Positions 1 to 8,023 are shown, counted from the stretch's first letter. The stretch: 64,000 nucleotides of DNA from Amycolatopsis nalaikhensis (GCF_030264295.1 NZ_CP127173.1:9369501-9433500); one strand, 5' to 3'. Translations and numbers: made by a program. The notes: generated by a model not told the origin, from the letters alone.

Positions 1-556
1 CCGCGGTGGTCACGTGGGCCACCGCCAGCAGGCCCGCTCCGTGAGCCGCGGACACCAGCGCCGCCACCGTCGGGACGTCCAGGGACGGCACCCGCAGCGG
101 GCCGCCGTCGTCGTAGAGGACCTTCAGGTGCCGGGCCCCCTCCGCGACGCGGTCCGCCACGAACGCCTCCGCGTCCGCCGGGCCCGTCACGTACGGGAAC
201 GGCGCGTACATCATGGACGGGTGCCCGCCCGGCGCCGTCGCGCCGATGCTCGACGACCGCACGTCGGCGCCACCCTCCGCCTCCGCTTCGCGCACCGTCT
301 CCGGCTTGCTGAACATGTCCAGCAGCGTCGTGACCCCGAACGTCAGGGCCTGTCGGGACGCCCCCGGCAGCAGGTGGACGTGCGCGTCGATCAGCCCGGG
401 CAGGAGCGTGCCCCGTCCGGCGACGTGCTGGTCGCCGGGGCGGAGCAGCTCGTCGCCGCCCACTGCGTCGATCAGGCCGCCTTCGAGGCGGACGGCGGTG
501 TGCTGGGTCAGGCGTTCGCCGTCGAAGACGCGAACTCCGGTGATCGTCGTGGCCAT
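1..556 (-). CDS. Amidohydrolase family protein (3' end outside window)
   Basis: Partial gene read on the minus strand from an ATG at 556 to the window edge, about 185 residues. The N-terminus has the amidohydrolase beta-sandwich opening (ITGVRVFDG), then the metal-binding HxH in LIDAHVHLLPG near residue 65, a possible bridging lysine in HLKVLYDDG near 156, and a further candidate metal histidine in AVAHVTTA at the truncated end. It probably hydrolyses a cyclic amide, imide or related C-N bond in the cytoplasm (imidazolonepropionase/prolidase-like superfamily); the substrate cannot be told. It is divergent from the MerR gene, and the shared 55-bp spacer holds a MerR-type operator, so it may be a target of that regulator. 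Confidence 0.8.
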   Translation of the reverse strand, partial: MATTITGVRVFDGERLTQHTAVRLEGGLIDAVGGDELLRPGDQHVAGRGTLLPGLIDAHVHLLPGASRQALTFGVTTLLDMFSKPETVREAEAEGGADVRSSSIGATAPGGHPSMMYAPFPYVTGPADAEAFVADRVAEGARHLKVLYDDGGPLRVPSLDVPTVAALVSAAHGAGLLAVAHVTTA

Positions 557-572
557 GCCCGGACGGTAAAAG

Positions 573-604
573 TTGACACCGTGTGAAGGTCAAGCTCGTA
601 GAGT
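573..604 (+). promoter_or_regulatory. MerR-type operator/promoter with 20-bp spacer
   Basis: The dyad TTGAC-(11 nt)-GTCAA spans 573-593. On the plus strand it coincides with a -35 TTGACA (573-578), a 20-nt spacer and a -10-like TAGAGT (599-604). Over-long spacers of 19-20 nt with the dyad inside are the hallmark of MerR-activated promoters. The minus strand also starts TTGACC, so it could serve the divergent amidohydrolase gene. The ATG at 612 is only 7 nt after the -10, which implies a leaderless or nearly leaderless mRNA. Confidence 0.7.
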
Positions 605-611
605 CGGGCCC

Positions 612-1367
612 ATGCGGTTCTCGATCACCCAGGTCGCCAAGCTCTCCGGCGTGTCCGCGCGCATGCTGCGCCACTACGACGCGATCGGCCTGCTCCCGCC
701 CGGCTCGGTCGCCGCCAACGGCTACCGCTGGTACGGGCGCGCCGAACTGCTGCGGCTGCACCGCATCCTCGTCCTGCGGCGCCTCGGGCTGGGCCTGACG
801 CGGATCACCGAGATCCTGAGCGAGCAGGCCGACGAAGCCACCGCGCTGCGCGGGCACCTGGCCGAGCTGACGGACGAACGCCGTCGTCTCGACCGGATCA
901 TCGCCACCGTCGAGGAGACCATCGCCGACCTCGACGGCGCCCGGATCCCGGACCCGGAGCGCTTCTTCGCCGCGTTGCGCGAAGACCGCGCGGCCATCCG
1001 GAACTCCCTCGAGGAGTCCTTCGGCGACGCGGGCCTGGCCGCCTTCGACGCCGCGGGCGCGGCCCAGGAAGGCTTGACCACCGCGGACTACGAACACGCC
1101 GCCGCTCAGGGCGCCGCCCTCTTCCGGCGGTTGGCCGAAGTCTCGCGGAAGACGGCGCCCGAGGAGCCGGAGGCACTGGACGCCGTCGCCGAGCACTACG
1201 CCTCCCTGCGCGCGTACTGGCAGCCGACGCCCGAGGCGTACGCCGCGCTGGGGCAGCTGTACCTGACCGATCCTCGCCAGCGGGCGATGGCCGAGCAGGC
1301 GGACCCGGACCTGCCCGCCTGGCTGGCCGCGGCCCTCCCCGCCTACGCCCGGCACCGGCTGGGCTGA
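612..1367 (+). CDS. MerR family transcriptional regulator (TipA-like)
   Basis: A 251-residue protein with the MerR winged-helix DNA-binding domain at residues 1-70 (FSITQVAKLSGVSARMLRHY, then GLLPP and NGYRWY) and a dimerisation helix at about 75-110. A helical C-terminal part of about 140 residues resembles the TipA-S effector-binding domain, including paired acidic/aromatic segments such as YWQPTPEAY. TipA-type domains bind hydrophobic or peptide antibiotics, so a drug-sensing role is possible but inferred. The start at 612 is chosen because the MerR fold begins there. No Shine-Dalgarno sequence precedes it, and the promoter -10 is 7 nt upstream, consistent with leaderless translation and autoregulation through the dyad at 573-593. 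Confidence 0.85.
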   Translation: MRFSITQVAKLSGVSARMLRHYDAIGLLPPGSVAANGYRWYGRAELLRLHRILVLRRLGLGLTRITEILSEQADEATALRGHLAELTDERRRLDRIIATVEETIADLDGARIPDPERFFAALREDRAAIRNSLEESFGDAGLAAFDAAGAAQEGLTTADYEHAAAQGAALFRRLAEVSRKTAPEEPEALDAVAEHYASLRAYWQPTPEAYAALGQLYLTDPRQRAMAEQADPDLPAWLAAALPAYARHRLG

Positions 1368-1443
1368 AGGGGACTTTGCTCGCGTCACATGCGCTGAAGG
1401 GGACTTTCCTCGCATCAGATGCACTGAACGTCCCCTTCAGCCC
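1361..1443. repeat. 30-bp tandem repeats inside inverted arms (probable bidirectional terminator)
   Basis: Two 30-bp units (1363-1392 and 1393-1422, beginning GCTGAAGGGGACTTT) are enclosed by a perfect 14-bp inverted pair, 1361-1374 (GGGCTGAAGGGGAC) and 1430-1443. The MerR stop codon lies in the left arm. It sits between convergent genes, so a terminator role is likely. The 23.25-kb element has the same design with the same 30-bp period. Confidence 0.7.
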
Positions 1444-1457
1444 ACCCAGCCGGGTCC

Positions 1458-2213
1458 CTAGCCGCCCGTGAACACCGCCACGGCGGCGCGGAACTCCGGT
1501 AGCGACACCGCCGGGGTCGGCCGGTGCTCGGTGGCCGCGCGGACCGGGGCCAGTGCCGCCGTCACCGCCTGCTTGGCCGCCAGGACCGCGACGCGCGGCT
1601 GCGCGCCGATCGCCGCCACCAGCCGCACGGCCACCGTGTCCAGCGTGTCGTCCGGGCACACCCGGTTGACCAGTCCGGCCGCCGCCGCGGCCGGGGCGTC
1701 GAGGAGCCGTCCGGTGTAGAGCAGCTCGCGGGTCAACGCCGGTCCGGCCAGCATGCTCAGCCGCGCCGCGAACGCCGGGCTGGTGAGGATGCCGTGCCGG
1801 GCGATCGGCATGCCGATCCGGGCCGAATCGGCCGCGAGCCGGAGGTCGCAGGCCAGCGCCAGCTGACAGCCCGCGCCCGCCGCGACCCCGGTGACCACCG
1901 CGACCACCGGGACCGGGCACCGTTCGACCGCGCGGAACGCCGACTCCATCCGGGCGAACGAGTCCTCGACGACGTCCGCGTCCGCCCCCGCCCATTCGGT
2001 CAGGTCGGAGCCGGAACAGAACGTGCCACCACGGCCGCGCAGCACGATCACCCGCACGCCCGGGTCCGCGCCGAGCCGGGTGACGACGTCCTCGAGCGTG
2101 GTCCACGCCGTCCTGGTCAAGGCGTTGCGCCGCCGTCCGGAGCCGAGGGTGACGGTCGCGACGCCTTCGTCCACAGTGGACCTGACGACCGGGGTGGCCA
2201 CGTCGGCGGTCAT
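1458..2213 (-). CDS. Enoyl-CoA hydratase/isomerase (crotonase) family protein
   Basis: A 251-residue crotonase-fold protein acting on acyl-CoA thioesters in the cytoplasm. It shows the N-terminal beta strands (GVATVTLGSGRRRNAL), the oxyanion-hole segment RGRGGTFCSGSDL, and the second CoA/oxyanion region GVAAGAGCQLALACDL. The usual catalytic glutamates of ECH are not obvious: the position after the second oxyanion block reads RIGMPIARHGIL. It may therefore be an isomerase, a thioesterase-like enzyme or another crotonase type rather than a classical hydratase. Its ATG at 2213 overlaps the stop of the CoA-transferase gene (ATGA), so the two are translationally coupled. The pair likely activates and then modifies one carboxylic acid. 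Confidence 0.85.
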   Translation of the reverse strand: MTADVATPVVRSTVDEGVATVTLGSGRRRNALTRTAWTTLEDVVTRLGADPGVRVIVLRGRGGTFCSGSDLTEWAGADADVVEDSFARMESAFRAVERCPVPVVAVVTGVAAGAGCQLALACDLRLAADSARIGMPIARHGILTSPAFAARLSMLAGPALTRELLYTGRLLDAPAAAAAGLVNRVCPDDTLDTVAVRLVAAIGAQPRVAVLAAKQAVTAALAPVRAATEHRPTPAVSLPEFRAAVAVFTGG

Positions 2214-3424
2214 CGCAGCGCTCCCCGGGTCCGCAGGTCGGCCAGCAGCGCCGGGTCGGCCCCGAGCGCGGTGAGGACGTCGTCGGTGTGCTGGCCGTGG
2301 CCGGGCGGGGCCGTCCGGACTCGCGGCGGGCTGGCCGAGAGCTTGACCGGCGACCCGACCGTGCGGACCGTGCCCGCGCCCGGGTGCTCGACCTCGGTGA
2401 CCATGCCGCGGGCGAGCACCTGCGGGTGTTCCAGCGCTTCGCCGACGGTGTTGATCGGACCGACCGGGACCCCGGCCTCCGCCAGGAGCTTCGCCCAGTC
2501 CCGCGCGGACCGTTCGGCGAGCGCGTCTTCGATCAGCGGCAGCAGCTCGGCGCGGTGGCGGACGCGGTCGGGGTTGGTGGCGAACCGCGGGTCCTCGACG
2601 AGCTCGCCCAGGCCCACCGCGGCGGCGAACCGGCGCCACAGCCCGTCGTTGCCCGCCGCGACCATCAGGTGGCCCTCGGCGGTCGGGAACGCCTGGTACG
2701 GCACGATCGTCGGGTGCGCCGACCCGTACCGGCCCGGTGTCACGCCGGTCGCGAAGTAGCCCGAAGCCACGTACGTCAGCCACGAGATTTGGCCGTCCAG
2801 CAAGGAAATGTCGACCCACTGCCCGCGGCCGGTGCGCGCGCGTTCGTGCAACGCGGCCAGGATGCCCACCGTGGCCCACATCCCCGCGGCCAGGTCGGCG
2901 CCGGACACGCCGAAGCGAGCGGGCGGGCCGTCGGCTTCGCCGGTCACGCTCATCACCCCGGACAGCGCCTGGGCGATCGCGTCGTACCCGGCTTCGCCGC
3001 TCATCGGGCCCGTCTGCCCGTACCCGGAGATCGACGCGTAGACCACGCGCGGGTTGAGCTCGGCGACGTCTTCGTAGCCGAAGCCGAGGCGGGCGGCGGT
3101 GCCGGGCCGGAAGTTCTCGACCACGACGTCGGCGGTGGCCGCCAGCTCCCACAGCAGCCGGCGGCAGTCGGGGTCCTTCAGGTCGAGGGCGATGCCGCGC
3201 TTGTTGCGGTTGACGCTGAGGAAGTAGGCGGCGGTGTCGCCCTGGAACGGCGGGCCCCACGCGCGGGTGTCGTCGCCGCCGCGGGCGTCCTCCACCTTGA
3301 TCACGTCCGCGCCGAGATCGGCCAGCGTCATCGTGCAGAACGGGCCGGACAGGATGCGGGAAAGGTCGAGCACGCGCAGGCCGCCGAGGGCGCCGGGGTG
3401 CTCGGTCCACGCCGAGTGGGTCAC
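2210..3424 (-). CDS. CaiB/BaiF-type (family III) CoA-transferase
   Basis: A 404-residue class III CoA-transferase. The N-terminal part has LRVLDLSRILSGPFCTMTLA and LGADVIKVE; the Asp typical of the covalent intermediate lies in the AGYDAIAQALSG segment. The C-terminal part has GVPVGPINTVGE and the closing PPGHGQHTD. These enzymes move CoA between carboxylic acids through a mixed anhydride. The GTG start at 3424 is preceded by a strong AGGAGG (3429-3434), which decides it. It is coupled to the crotonase and lies downstream of the MFS transporter. A 19-bp operator-like sequence at 3438-3456 lies directly upstream. The role is probably uptake and CoA activation of an organic acid, carnitine-like or another substrate. 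Confidence 0.88.
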   Translation of the reverse strand: MTHSAWTEHPGALGGLRVLDLSRILSGPFCTMTLADLGADVIKVEDARGGDDTRAWGPPFQGDTAAYFLSVNRNKRGIALDLKDPDCRRLLWELAATADVVVENFRPGTAARLGFGYEDVAELNPRVVYASISGYGQTGPMSGEAGYDAIAQALSGVMSVTGEADGPPARFGVSGADLAAGMWATVGILAALHERARTGRGQWVDISLLDGQISWLTYVASGYFATGVTPGRYGSAHPTIVPYQAFPTAEGHLMVAAGNDGLWRRFAAAVGLGELVEDPRFATNPDRVRHRAELLPLIEDALAERSARDWAKLLAEAGVPVGPINTVGEALEHPQVLARGMVTEVEHPGAGTVRTVGSPVKLSASPPRVRTAPPGHGQHTDDVLTALGADPALLADLRTRGALR

Positions 3425-3437
3425 GATTCCTCCTGAT

Positions 3438-3456
3438 TGGCTGAGTGGCTGAGCCA
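3438..3456 (+). promoter_or_regulatory. Putative GntR operator, copy 1
   Basis: TGGCTGAGTGGCTGAGCCA, an imperfect palindrome (TGGCTnAG...CTnAGCCA) just upstream of the CoA-transferase ribosome binding site. It matches the sequence upstream of the MFS gene (4852-4870, reverse strand) at 18 of 19 positions. The likely ligand is the GntR protein encoded at 4927-5628. Confidence 0.6.
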
Positions 3457-3519
3457 CTTTGAGCGAAAAGTGAGCCTCGCGCCGCCGAGCCGCGAACTCG
3501 GCGGCGGAGGCGGGACGGA

Positions 3520-4839
3520 TCAGGCCTTCGCGGACTCCGCGGTGGCCACTGTGGACACCGGTGCGGCTTCGGGCGCCCGCCGGGGCATGAGCAGGAGCGC
3601 GCCCAGCGAAAGGACCGCGCAGCCGACGATGTACCAGCTGATCCCGACGCTGGAGCCCGAGCTCTGCAGCAGCGCCGCCGCGATCAGCGGCGCGGGCCCG
3701 CCCGCGATCACCGACGCGAGCTGGTAGCCGAGCCCGGCGCCGCTGTAGCGGACGTTCGTGCCGAAGCTCTCGGCGATCAGCGCGGCCTGCGGGCCGTACT
3801 GGATGTCGTGCACCAGCAGCGAAACGACGATCGCCAGCAGCACCATGCCGGACGACCGGGTGTCCAGCAGGGCGAAGTACGGGAAGGCGTACAGGCCAGT
3901 GCAGACGATGCCGATGCCGTAGACGAGCCGTCGGCCGAACCGGTCGGACAGGTGCCCGAACAGCGGCACGCTGAGCAGGCCGATCGCCGCCGCGATCAGC
4001 GTGTCGTCGAGCAGCTCGCCGCGGGGCATCGCGAGTTCCTTGGTGCCGTAGGTGAGCACGAAGGTGATGAAGAGGTAGAACGGCGCCTGCTCGGACAGCC
4101 GGACGAACGCCGAGGTCAGGATCTCGCGCGGGTGCTTGCGGATGGCCGTCCACACGGGACGCCGTTCGACCGCGCGGCGCACCTTCACCGCGGCGAAGTC
4201 CGGGCTCTCCACCACCTTCAGCCGCACCCAGAGCCCGATCCCGATCAGCACGACGCTGAAGAGGAACGGCACGCGCCAGCCCCACACCTCGAACTGAGTG
4301 CCGCTGATCGACGTGCAGAGCTTGACCATCGCGGTCGAGAGCAGCAAGCCGAGCGGGACGCCCAGCTGCGGCAGGCTCGCCATCAACCCGCGCCGCTTCG
4401 CACTCCCCCACTCCATCGACATCAGCACCGAGCCGCCCCACTCGCCGCCGACGCCGATGCCCTGCACGACCCGCAGCACGGTCAGCAGGATCGGCGCGGT
4501 CACGCCCACGGCGGCGAAGCCGGGCAGCAGGCCGATGGCGACCGTGGCGAAGCCCATCAGCAGCAGCGTGGTGACCAGCGTGGCCTTGCGGCCGATCCGG
4601 TCGCCGAAGTGGCCGAAGATCGCCGCGCCGACCGGCCGGGCGGCGAACCCGACGAACAGCGTGCTGAACGACTCGAGCACGCCCGCGCCCGCCGAGCTGC
4701 CCGGGAAGAACAGCTTCGGGAAGACCAGGGCGGCGACCGTGCCGTAGAGGAAGAAGTCGTACCACTCGATGGTGGTGCCGACGGTGCTGGCGACGACCGC
4801 GCGCCTGCGGTGCGGTCGGTCGGGGGCGGGTCGCGACAT
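3520..4839 (-). CDS. MFS transporter, metabolite:H+ symporter (MHS) type
   Basis: A 439-residue integral membrane protein with about 12 predicted helices. It has the MHS signature TTIEWYDFFLYGTVAALVF in helix 1, the loop 2-3 motif GHFGDRIGRKA, GIGVGGEWGGSVL in helix 4-5, and GHLSDRFGRR between the two halves. This family (KgtP, ProP, ShiA) imports small organic acids or betaines with protons. The MSRPAP start at 4839 is preceded by GGAGG at good spacing. The neighbouring CoA-transferase/crotonase pair and the shared operator sequence point to uptake of the acid those enzymes process. Confidence 0.85.
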   Translation of the reverse strand: MSRPAPDRPHRRRAVVASTVGTTIEWYDFFLYGTVAALVFPKLFFPGSSAGAGVLESFSTLFVGFAARPVGAAIFGHFGDRIGRKATLVTTLLLMGFATVAIGLLPGFAAVGVTAPILLTVLRVVQGIGVGGEWGGSVLMSMEWGSAKRRGLMASLPQLGVPLGLLLSTAMVKLCTSISGTQFEVWGWRVPFLFSVVLIGIGLWVRLKVVESPDFAAVKVRRAVERRPVWTAIRKHPREILTSAFVRLSEQAPFYLFITFVLTYGTKELAMPRGELLDDTLIAAAIGLLSVPLFGHLSDRFGRRLVYGIGIVCTGLYAFPYFALLDTRSSGMVLLAIVVSLLVHDIQYGPQAALIAESFGTNVRYSGAGLGYQLASVIAGGPAPLIAAALLQSSGSSVGISWYIVGCAVLSLGALLLMPRRAPEAAPVSTVATAESAKA

Positions 4840-4851
4840 GAAGGCCTCCAT

Positions 4852-4870
4852 TGGCTCAGCCACTTAGCCA
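4852..4870 (-). promoter_or_regulatory. Putative GntR operator, copy 2
   Basis: On the minus strand this reads TGGCTAAGTGGCTGAGCCA, identical to copy 1 (3438-3456) except for one base. It lies between the divergent MFS (start 4839) and GntR (start 4927) genes, where a repressor could control both. Confidence 0.6.
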
Positions 4871-4926
4871 CTAGGTCAGTGATCCGGCACACTGCTAGAG
4901 TGGCGGCCGAAAGTCAAGGGGGTCGT

Positions 4927-5628
4927 GTGTCCGATTCGCTCCGCCCGGTAACCCGTCCGCGGCTGTACGAGCAGGTGATGGCCCAGCTCCGCGAGCACGT
5001 CGAGGGCGCGGGCCTCAAGGCGGGTGACCGGCTGCCCTCCGAGCGCGACCTGGCCGAACGGCTGCAGGTCAGCCGGGCCTCGATCAAGCAGGCGATCGTG
5101 GTGCTCGAGGTGCAGGGGCTCGTCGAAAGCCGCCACGGCGGCGGCGTCTACCTGCGCACGGACACGCTGAACCCCGAGCCGGTGGCGACGCTCGTCGACC
5201 GGCGCCGCCGGCTCCCGGACGTCCTCGACGCGCGGGAGGCCATCGAGACGAAACTCGCCGAGCTGGCCGCGCTGCGCCGCACGGACGACGACCTGGCCGA
5301 GATCGACGCCGCCCTCGAGGCCATGGGCACCGAGATCGAAGCGGGTGAGCTCGGCGAGGACGGCGACCGCCGGTTCCACGCCGCCGTCACCGCCGCCGCG
5401 CACAGCGCGCTGCTCGCGGAGTTCATGAAGGAGATCCGCGCGGGCGTCGCCGAAAGCCGCCACGAGTCGCTGCAGCAGCCCGACCGGCCGCCGCGGTCGC
5501 TGACCCAGCACCGCCGGATCGCCGACGCCATCCGCGCCCAGGACGCGACGGCGGCCGCGGCCGCGATGAAGGAGCACCTCGAGACGGTCAGCCGCGTGCG
5601 GCTGCTCACCTGGAACCCCGACGCCTGA
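4927..5628 (+). CDS. GntR family regulator, FadR/FCD subfamily
   Basis: A 233-residue regulator. The N-terminal winged helix-turn-helix (residues about 10-78) includes RLYEQVMAQLREHVEGAGLK, GDRLPSERDLAERLQVSRAS and the wing SRHGGGVYL. The all-helical FCD effector domain follows, with DVLDAREAIETKLAELAA and the metal-ligand type histidines in RRFHAAVTAAAHS and LTQHRRIADAI. FCD members usually sense carboxylic acids or sugar acids. The GTG at 4927 follows an AAGGGGG-type Shine-Dalgarno. Position and the paired 19-bp sites suggest it represses itself, the MFS gene and the CoA-transferase/crotonase operon until the acid substrate is present. Confidence 0.88.
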   Translation: MSDSLRPVTRPRLYEQVMAQLREHVEGAGLKAGDRLPSERDLAERLQVSRASIKQAIVVLEVQGLVESRHGGGVYLRTDTLNPEPVATLVDRRRRLPDVLDAREAIETKLAELAALRRTDDDLAEIDAALEAMGTEIEAGELGEDGDRRFHAAVTAAAHSALLAEFMKEIRAGVAESRHESLQQPDRPPRSLTQHRRIADAIRAQDATAAAAAMKEHLETVSRVRLLTWNPDA

Positions 5629-6360
5629 CTACCGGTGCGCGGCCAGCCGGGCCGGGTCGAGCTCGTACAGCGCGTAGGCCTTGCGGATCACCGGCTGGGC
5701 GACATTGCGCACCCGCACGCCGCCGGGCGTCACGCCCTGTTCGCAGCCGAAGTGCGCGTGGCCGTGCAGGGCCAGGTCCGCGCCGACCTCGTCGATCGGC
5801 TCGCACAGCAGGTACGACCCGAGGAACGGGTGGATCTCCGGCGGCTCGCCGTGCAGCGTGCCGGGAATCGGGGCGTAGTGGGTCAGCGCCACGACGACGT
5901 CGGTGTCGAGGCTGGTCAACGCGTCGCGCAGTGAGTCCGCCGAAGCCATCGTGTGCTCGACGAAGTCCTTCATCTCGCGCTCGCCGAACCGGCTCGCGCA
6001 CTTGCCCGCGAACCCGCCGCCGAAACCCTTGACGCCCGCGACGCCCAGGGAGCCGTCCGGCAGGTCGAAGCGCGCCGCGGTGCCCTCCAGCATCACGACG
6101 CCGGCCTCGCCGAGCAGCTCCGCGATCCCGTCGGCCTCGTCGCTGTGGTGGTCGTGGTTGCCGAGCACCGCGGCGATCGGCACGCCCAGCCCGGTGAGCT
6201 CATCGGCCACCACGCGCGCCTCCGCGCACGTGCCGTGCCGGGTCAGGTCACCGGCCAGCAGCAGGACGTCCGCGGTGCCGGCCAGGTGTTCCAGCGCGGG
6301 GCGCAGCAGGCCCCGCGAGTCCTCTCCGAGGTGCACGTCCCCGACGGCGGCGATCCTCAT
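5629..6360 (-). CDS. Calcineurin-type metallophosphoesterase
   Basis: A 243-residue cytoplasmic protein with all five metallophosphoesterase motifs in order: GDVHLG (residues 7-12), GDLT (about 38), GNHDHH (about 68), a mid-protein histidine (ALTHYAP) and GHAHFG near 200. A dinuclear metal centre and phosphoester hydrolysis follow from the family; the substrate is unknown, and cyclic nucleotides or nucleotides are possibilities. Its ATG overlaps the stop of the nucleotidyltransferase gene upstream (ATGA), so the two are coupled. The gene converges on the GntR gene with no spacer between the stop codons. Confidence 0.87.
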   Translation of the reverse strand: MRIAAVGDVHLGEDSRGLLRPALEHLAGTADVLLLAGDLTRHGTCAEARVVADELTGLGVPIAAVLGNHDHHSDEADGIAELLGEAGVVMLEGTAARFDLPDGSLGVAGVKGFGGGFAGKCASRFGEREMKDFVEHTMASADSLRDALTSLDTDVVVALTHYAPIPGTLHGEPPEIHPFLGSYLLCEPIDEVGADLALHGHAHFGCEQGVTPGGVRVRNVAQPVIRKAYALYELDPARLAAHR

Positions 6361-7166
6361 CGGCCGATCTCCTCCGCGCTCGCCGGCTCCCGGACGTCCG
6401 CGACCCGGATGTCGTTGTGCACCAGCTCGCCGGTCAGGTACTCGGCGACGACGGCGTCGACCTCCGCCTTCCGCGCCGGGCAGGTGACTTCGCCGGTCAG
6501 GTGGACGTGTTCGCCGCGGACGGTCACGTGCACGCCGAGCTCGGCGGTGCGGGTGTCTTCGGCCAAGGCCCGGCTGAGGCGGGCGACGAGGTATTGCGGT
6601 GGTTCGGGCACGAGGGCCTCCTTCGGGTCGATGACGGCCAGGTCGCCGAGCAGGCCGAGGAACGCCCGCGCGTACGGCGAGTCGGACACCTGCACGGCGA
6701 CGTCGGTCCAGTCCACCTGTTCGCGCAGGTCACGGGCGATCCGCAGGAGCGGCTCGAAGTCGCACCGGTGCGCCTCCAGCACGAGCAGCTTGTCCACCAG
6801 CAGGTCGGTCCCGGAGACGACCGGCGCCGCGGTGGGCCCGACCCGCATCCGCGCCGCGCGGTCGAGCAGCTCGTCGGTCACCGGCCGGTGGTTGGGCCGG
6901 TGGATCAGGTCGACGAGGATGTCGCCGTCGTAGACCTTCGTCAGCCAGTCTTCGGGCGGGTGCACGCGGCGCAGCCCGGCGGCGGTGAGGATCTCCGCCG
7001 CGCGGTCCGCGTCACCCGGTTTGAGGAACAGGTCGACGTCGTGGTCGGACGGCGGCCCGCCGCGGGCGTACACCGCCAGCCCGCCGGCCACGGCGAACCG
7101 GATGCCCGTGCCGTCCAGCGCGGTCACGACGCGGGTCAGGCTCTGCAGCAGCGCCTCCGCTTCCAT
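6357..7166 (-). CDS. Nucleotidyltransferase-fold protein with C-terminal BON-like domain
   Basis: A 269-residue protein. Residues about 20-50 carry a minimal nucleotidyltransferase core: AVAGGLAVYARGG then SDHDVDLFL, with the DxD metal-binding pair, as in AbiEii/MNT-type and aminoglycoside-nucleotidyltransferase-like proteins. A third candidate carboxylate is in DILVDLIHR. The last 60 residues (VHVTVRGEHVHLTGEVTCPARKAEVD...) match the BON pattern of beta strand, 'xLxGxV' and helix, usually found in membrane- or phospholipid-associated proteins. The fusion is unusual. It is translationally coupled to the downstream metallophosphoesterase, so one enzyme could add and the other remove a phosphoester-type group; this pairing is inference. 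Confidence 0.7.
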   Translation of the reverse strand: MEAEALLQSLTRVVTALDGTGIRFAVAGGLAVYARGGPPSDHDVDLFLKPGDADRAAEILTAAGLRRVHPPEDWLTKVYDGDILVDLIHRPNHRPVTDELLDRAARMRVGPTAAPVVSGTDLLVDKLLVLEAHRCDFEPLLRIARDLREQVDWTDVAVQVSDSPYARAFLGLLGDLAVIDPKEALVPEPPQYLVARLSRALAEDTRTAELGVHVTVRGEHVHLTGEVTCPARKAEVDAVVAEYLTGELVHNDIRVADVREPASAEEIGR

Positions 7167-7196
7167 GCTGCAGGACTACCCGCCGCCGGGCCCGGC

Positions 7197-7553
7197 CTAA
7201 CCCGCGAACACCGGGGCGAGGTCGGCGTAGACCCGGAAGTCGGCGATCAGCCCGTCCGCGCCGGCCCGCCAGATCGACACCGCGGGCAGCGTGACCCGCT
7301 TGCCGTCGAGACGGGTGTAGGTCACGTCGGTCACCGCGATGGTGGTGTCCTCGACCGTCCATTCGCGACGGATCCGGTGGCTCAGTCCCGCGATGGTGGT
7401 GAAGAAAGCGGCGTTGCCCGCCTCGATCCCCGCGCGGCCGTGCATCGGGTCGCCGTTGCCGAACACCATCGTGGCGTCCTCCGCGAACTTGGCCCCGACC
7501 GCGGCGACATCGCGCCGGTCGACCATGGGGTACAGCTCCGCCGCGCTGATCAC
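7197..7553 (-). CDS. SnoaL-like / NTF2-fold protein
   Basis: A 118-residue single-domain protein with the cone-shaped NTF2-like pattern: an N-terminal helix with MVDRRDVAAVGAKFAEDATMVFGNGDPMHGR, then GIEAGNAAFFTTIAG and alternating strands ending FRVYADLAPVF. Relatives include polyketide cyclases and small ketosteroid-isomerase-like or ester-binding proteins, so catalysis cannot be assigned. Its ATG overlaps the stop of the upstream cupin gene (7550), so both are made from one message; they lie opposite a LuxR regulator. Confidence 0.75.
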   Translation of the reverse strand: MISAAELYPMVDRRDVAAVGAKFAEDATMVFGNGDPMHGRAGIEAGNAAFFTTIAGLSHRIRREWTVEDTTIAVTDVTYTRLDGKRVTLPAVSIWRAGADGLIADFRVYADLAPVFAG

Positions 7554-8023
7554 ACCGTGCTCCCTTCGAGGACCTCGACGCCGTACTTCGCCGACAGCCC
7601 GGCCAGGCGCGGGAAGTCGGCCGGGTCGAACGGCGGTGCCGGTTCACCCGGCCGTGCCGGGGTGCCCGCCTCGGCGAAGAACCGGCCGAGGCCGCCGGGC
7701 GTGGCCAGGACGAGCGCCCGGGCCGCGGCGACGCCGGGGTTGCGGAAGCTGTGCACGGTTCCCCGCGGCAGGAACACGAAGTCCCCGGCGGCGACCCGCG
7801 TGGTTTCGCCGTCCGCGGTGACGTCGAGGACGCCGCCGAGGAGGTAGAACGCTTCGTCTTCGCGGCTGTGCGCGTGCGGCGGCGGACCGCCGCCGGGAGG
7901 CACCGACGCCTCCATGAGCAGGAAAGCGTCCCCGGTGGCCTTGAAGGTGTAGGTGTCCCCCACCAGCCACACCGACTCGCCTTCGCCGGCTCGTACGATC
8001 CTTGCCCTTTCAGGCGGATTCAT
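7550..8023 (-). CDS. Cupin domain protein
   Basis: A 157-residue single cupin barrel. Motif 1 is seen as PPPHAHSREDEAFYLLGG (two His plus Glu as metal ligands) and motif 2 as GDFVFLPRGTVHSFRNPG with the last His. It is similar to quercetin-dioxygenase-like cupins of unknown substrate. The ATG at 8023 is preceded by an AGGGGAC-like ribosome site. It is coupled to the SnoaL-like gene and divergent from the LuxR-type regulator across 92 bp, which suggests a small regulated stress or secondary-metabolism pair. Confidence 0.8.
   Translation of the reverse strand: MNPPERARIVRAGEGESVWLVGDTYTFKATGDAFLLMEASVPPGGGPPPHAHSREDEAFYLLGGVLDVTADGETTRVAAGDFVFLPRGTVHSFRNPGVAAARALVLATPGGLGRFFAEAGTPARPGEPAPPFDPADFPRLAGLSAKYGVEVLEGSTV

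Noticed and set aside
1524..2759. Long plus-strand frames opposite the crotonase and CoA-transferase genes
   Set aside because: They are antisense to genes with clear protein families and consist of Arg/Gly/Ala-rich sequence typical of high-GC shadow frames.
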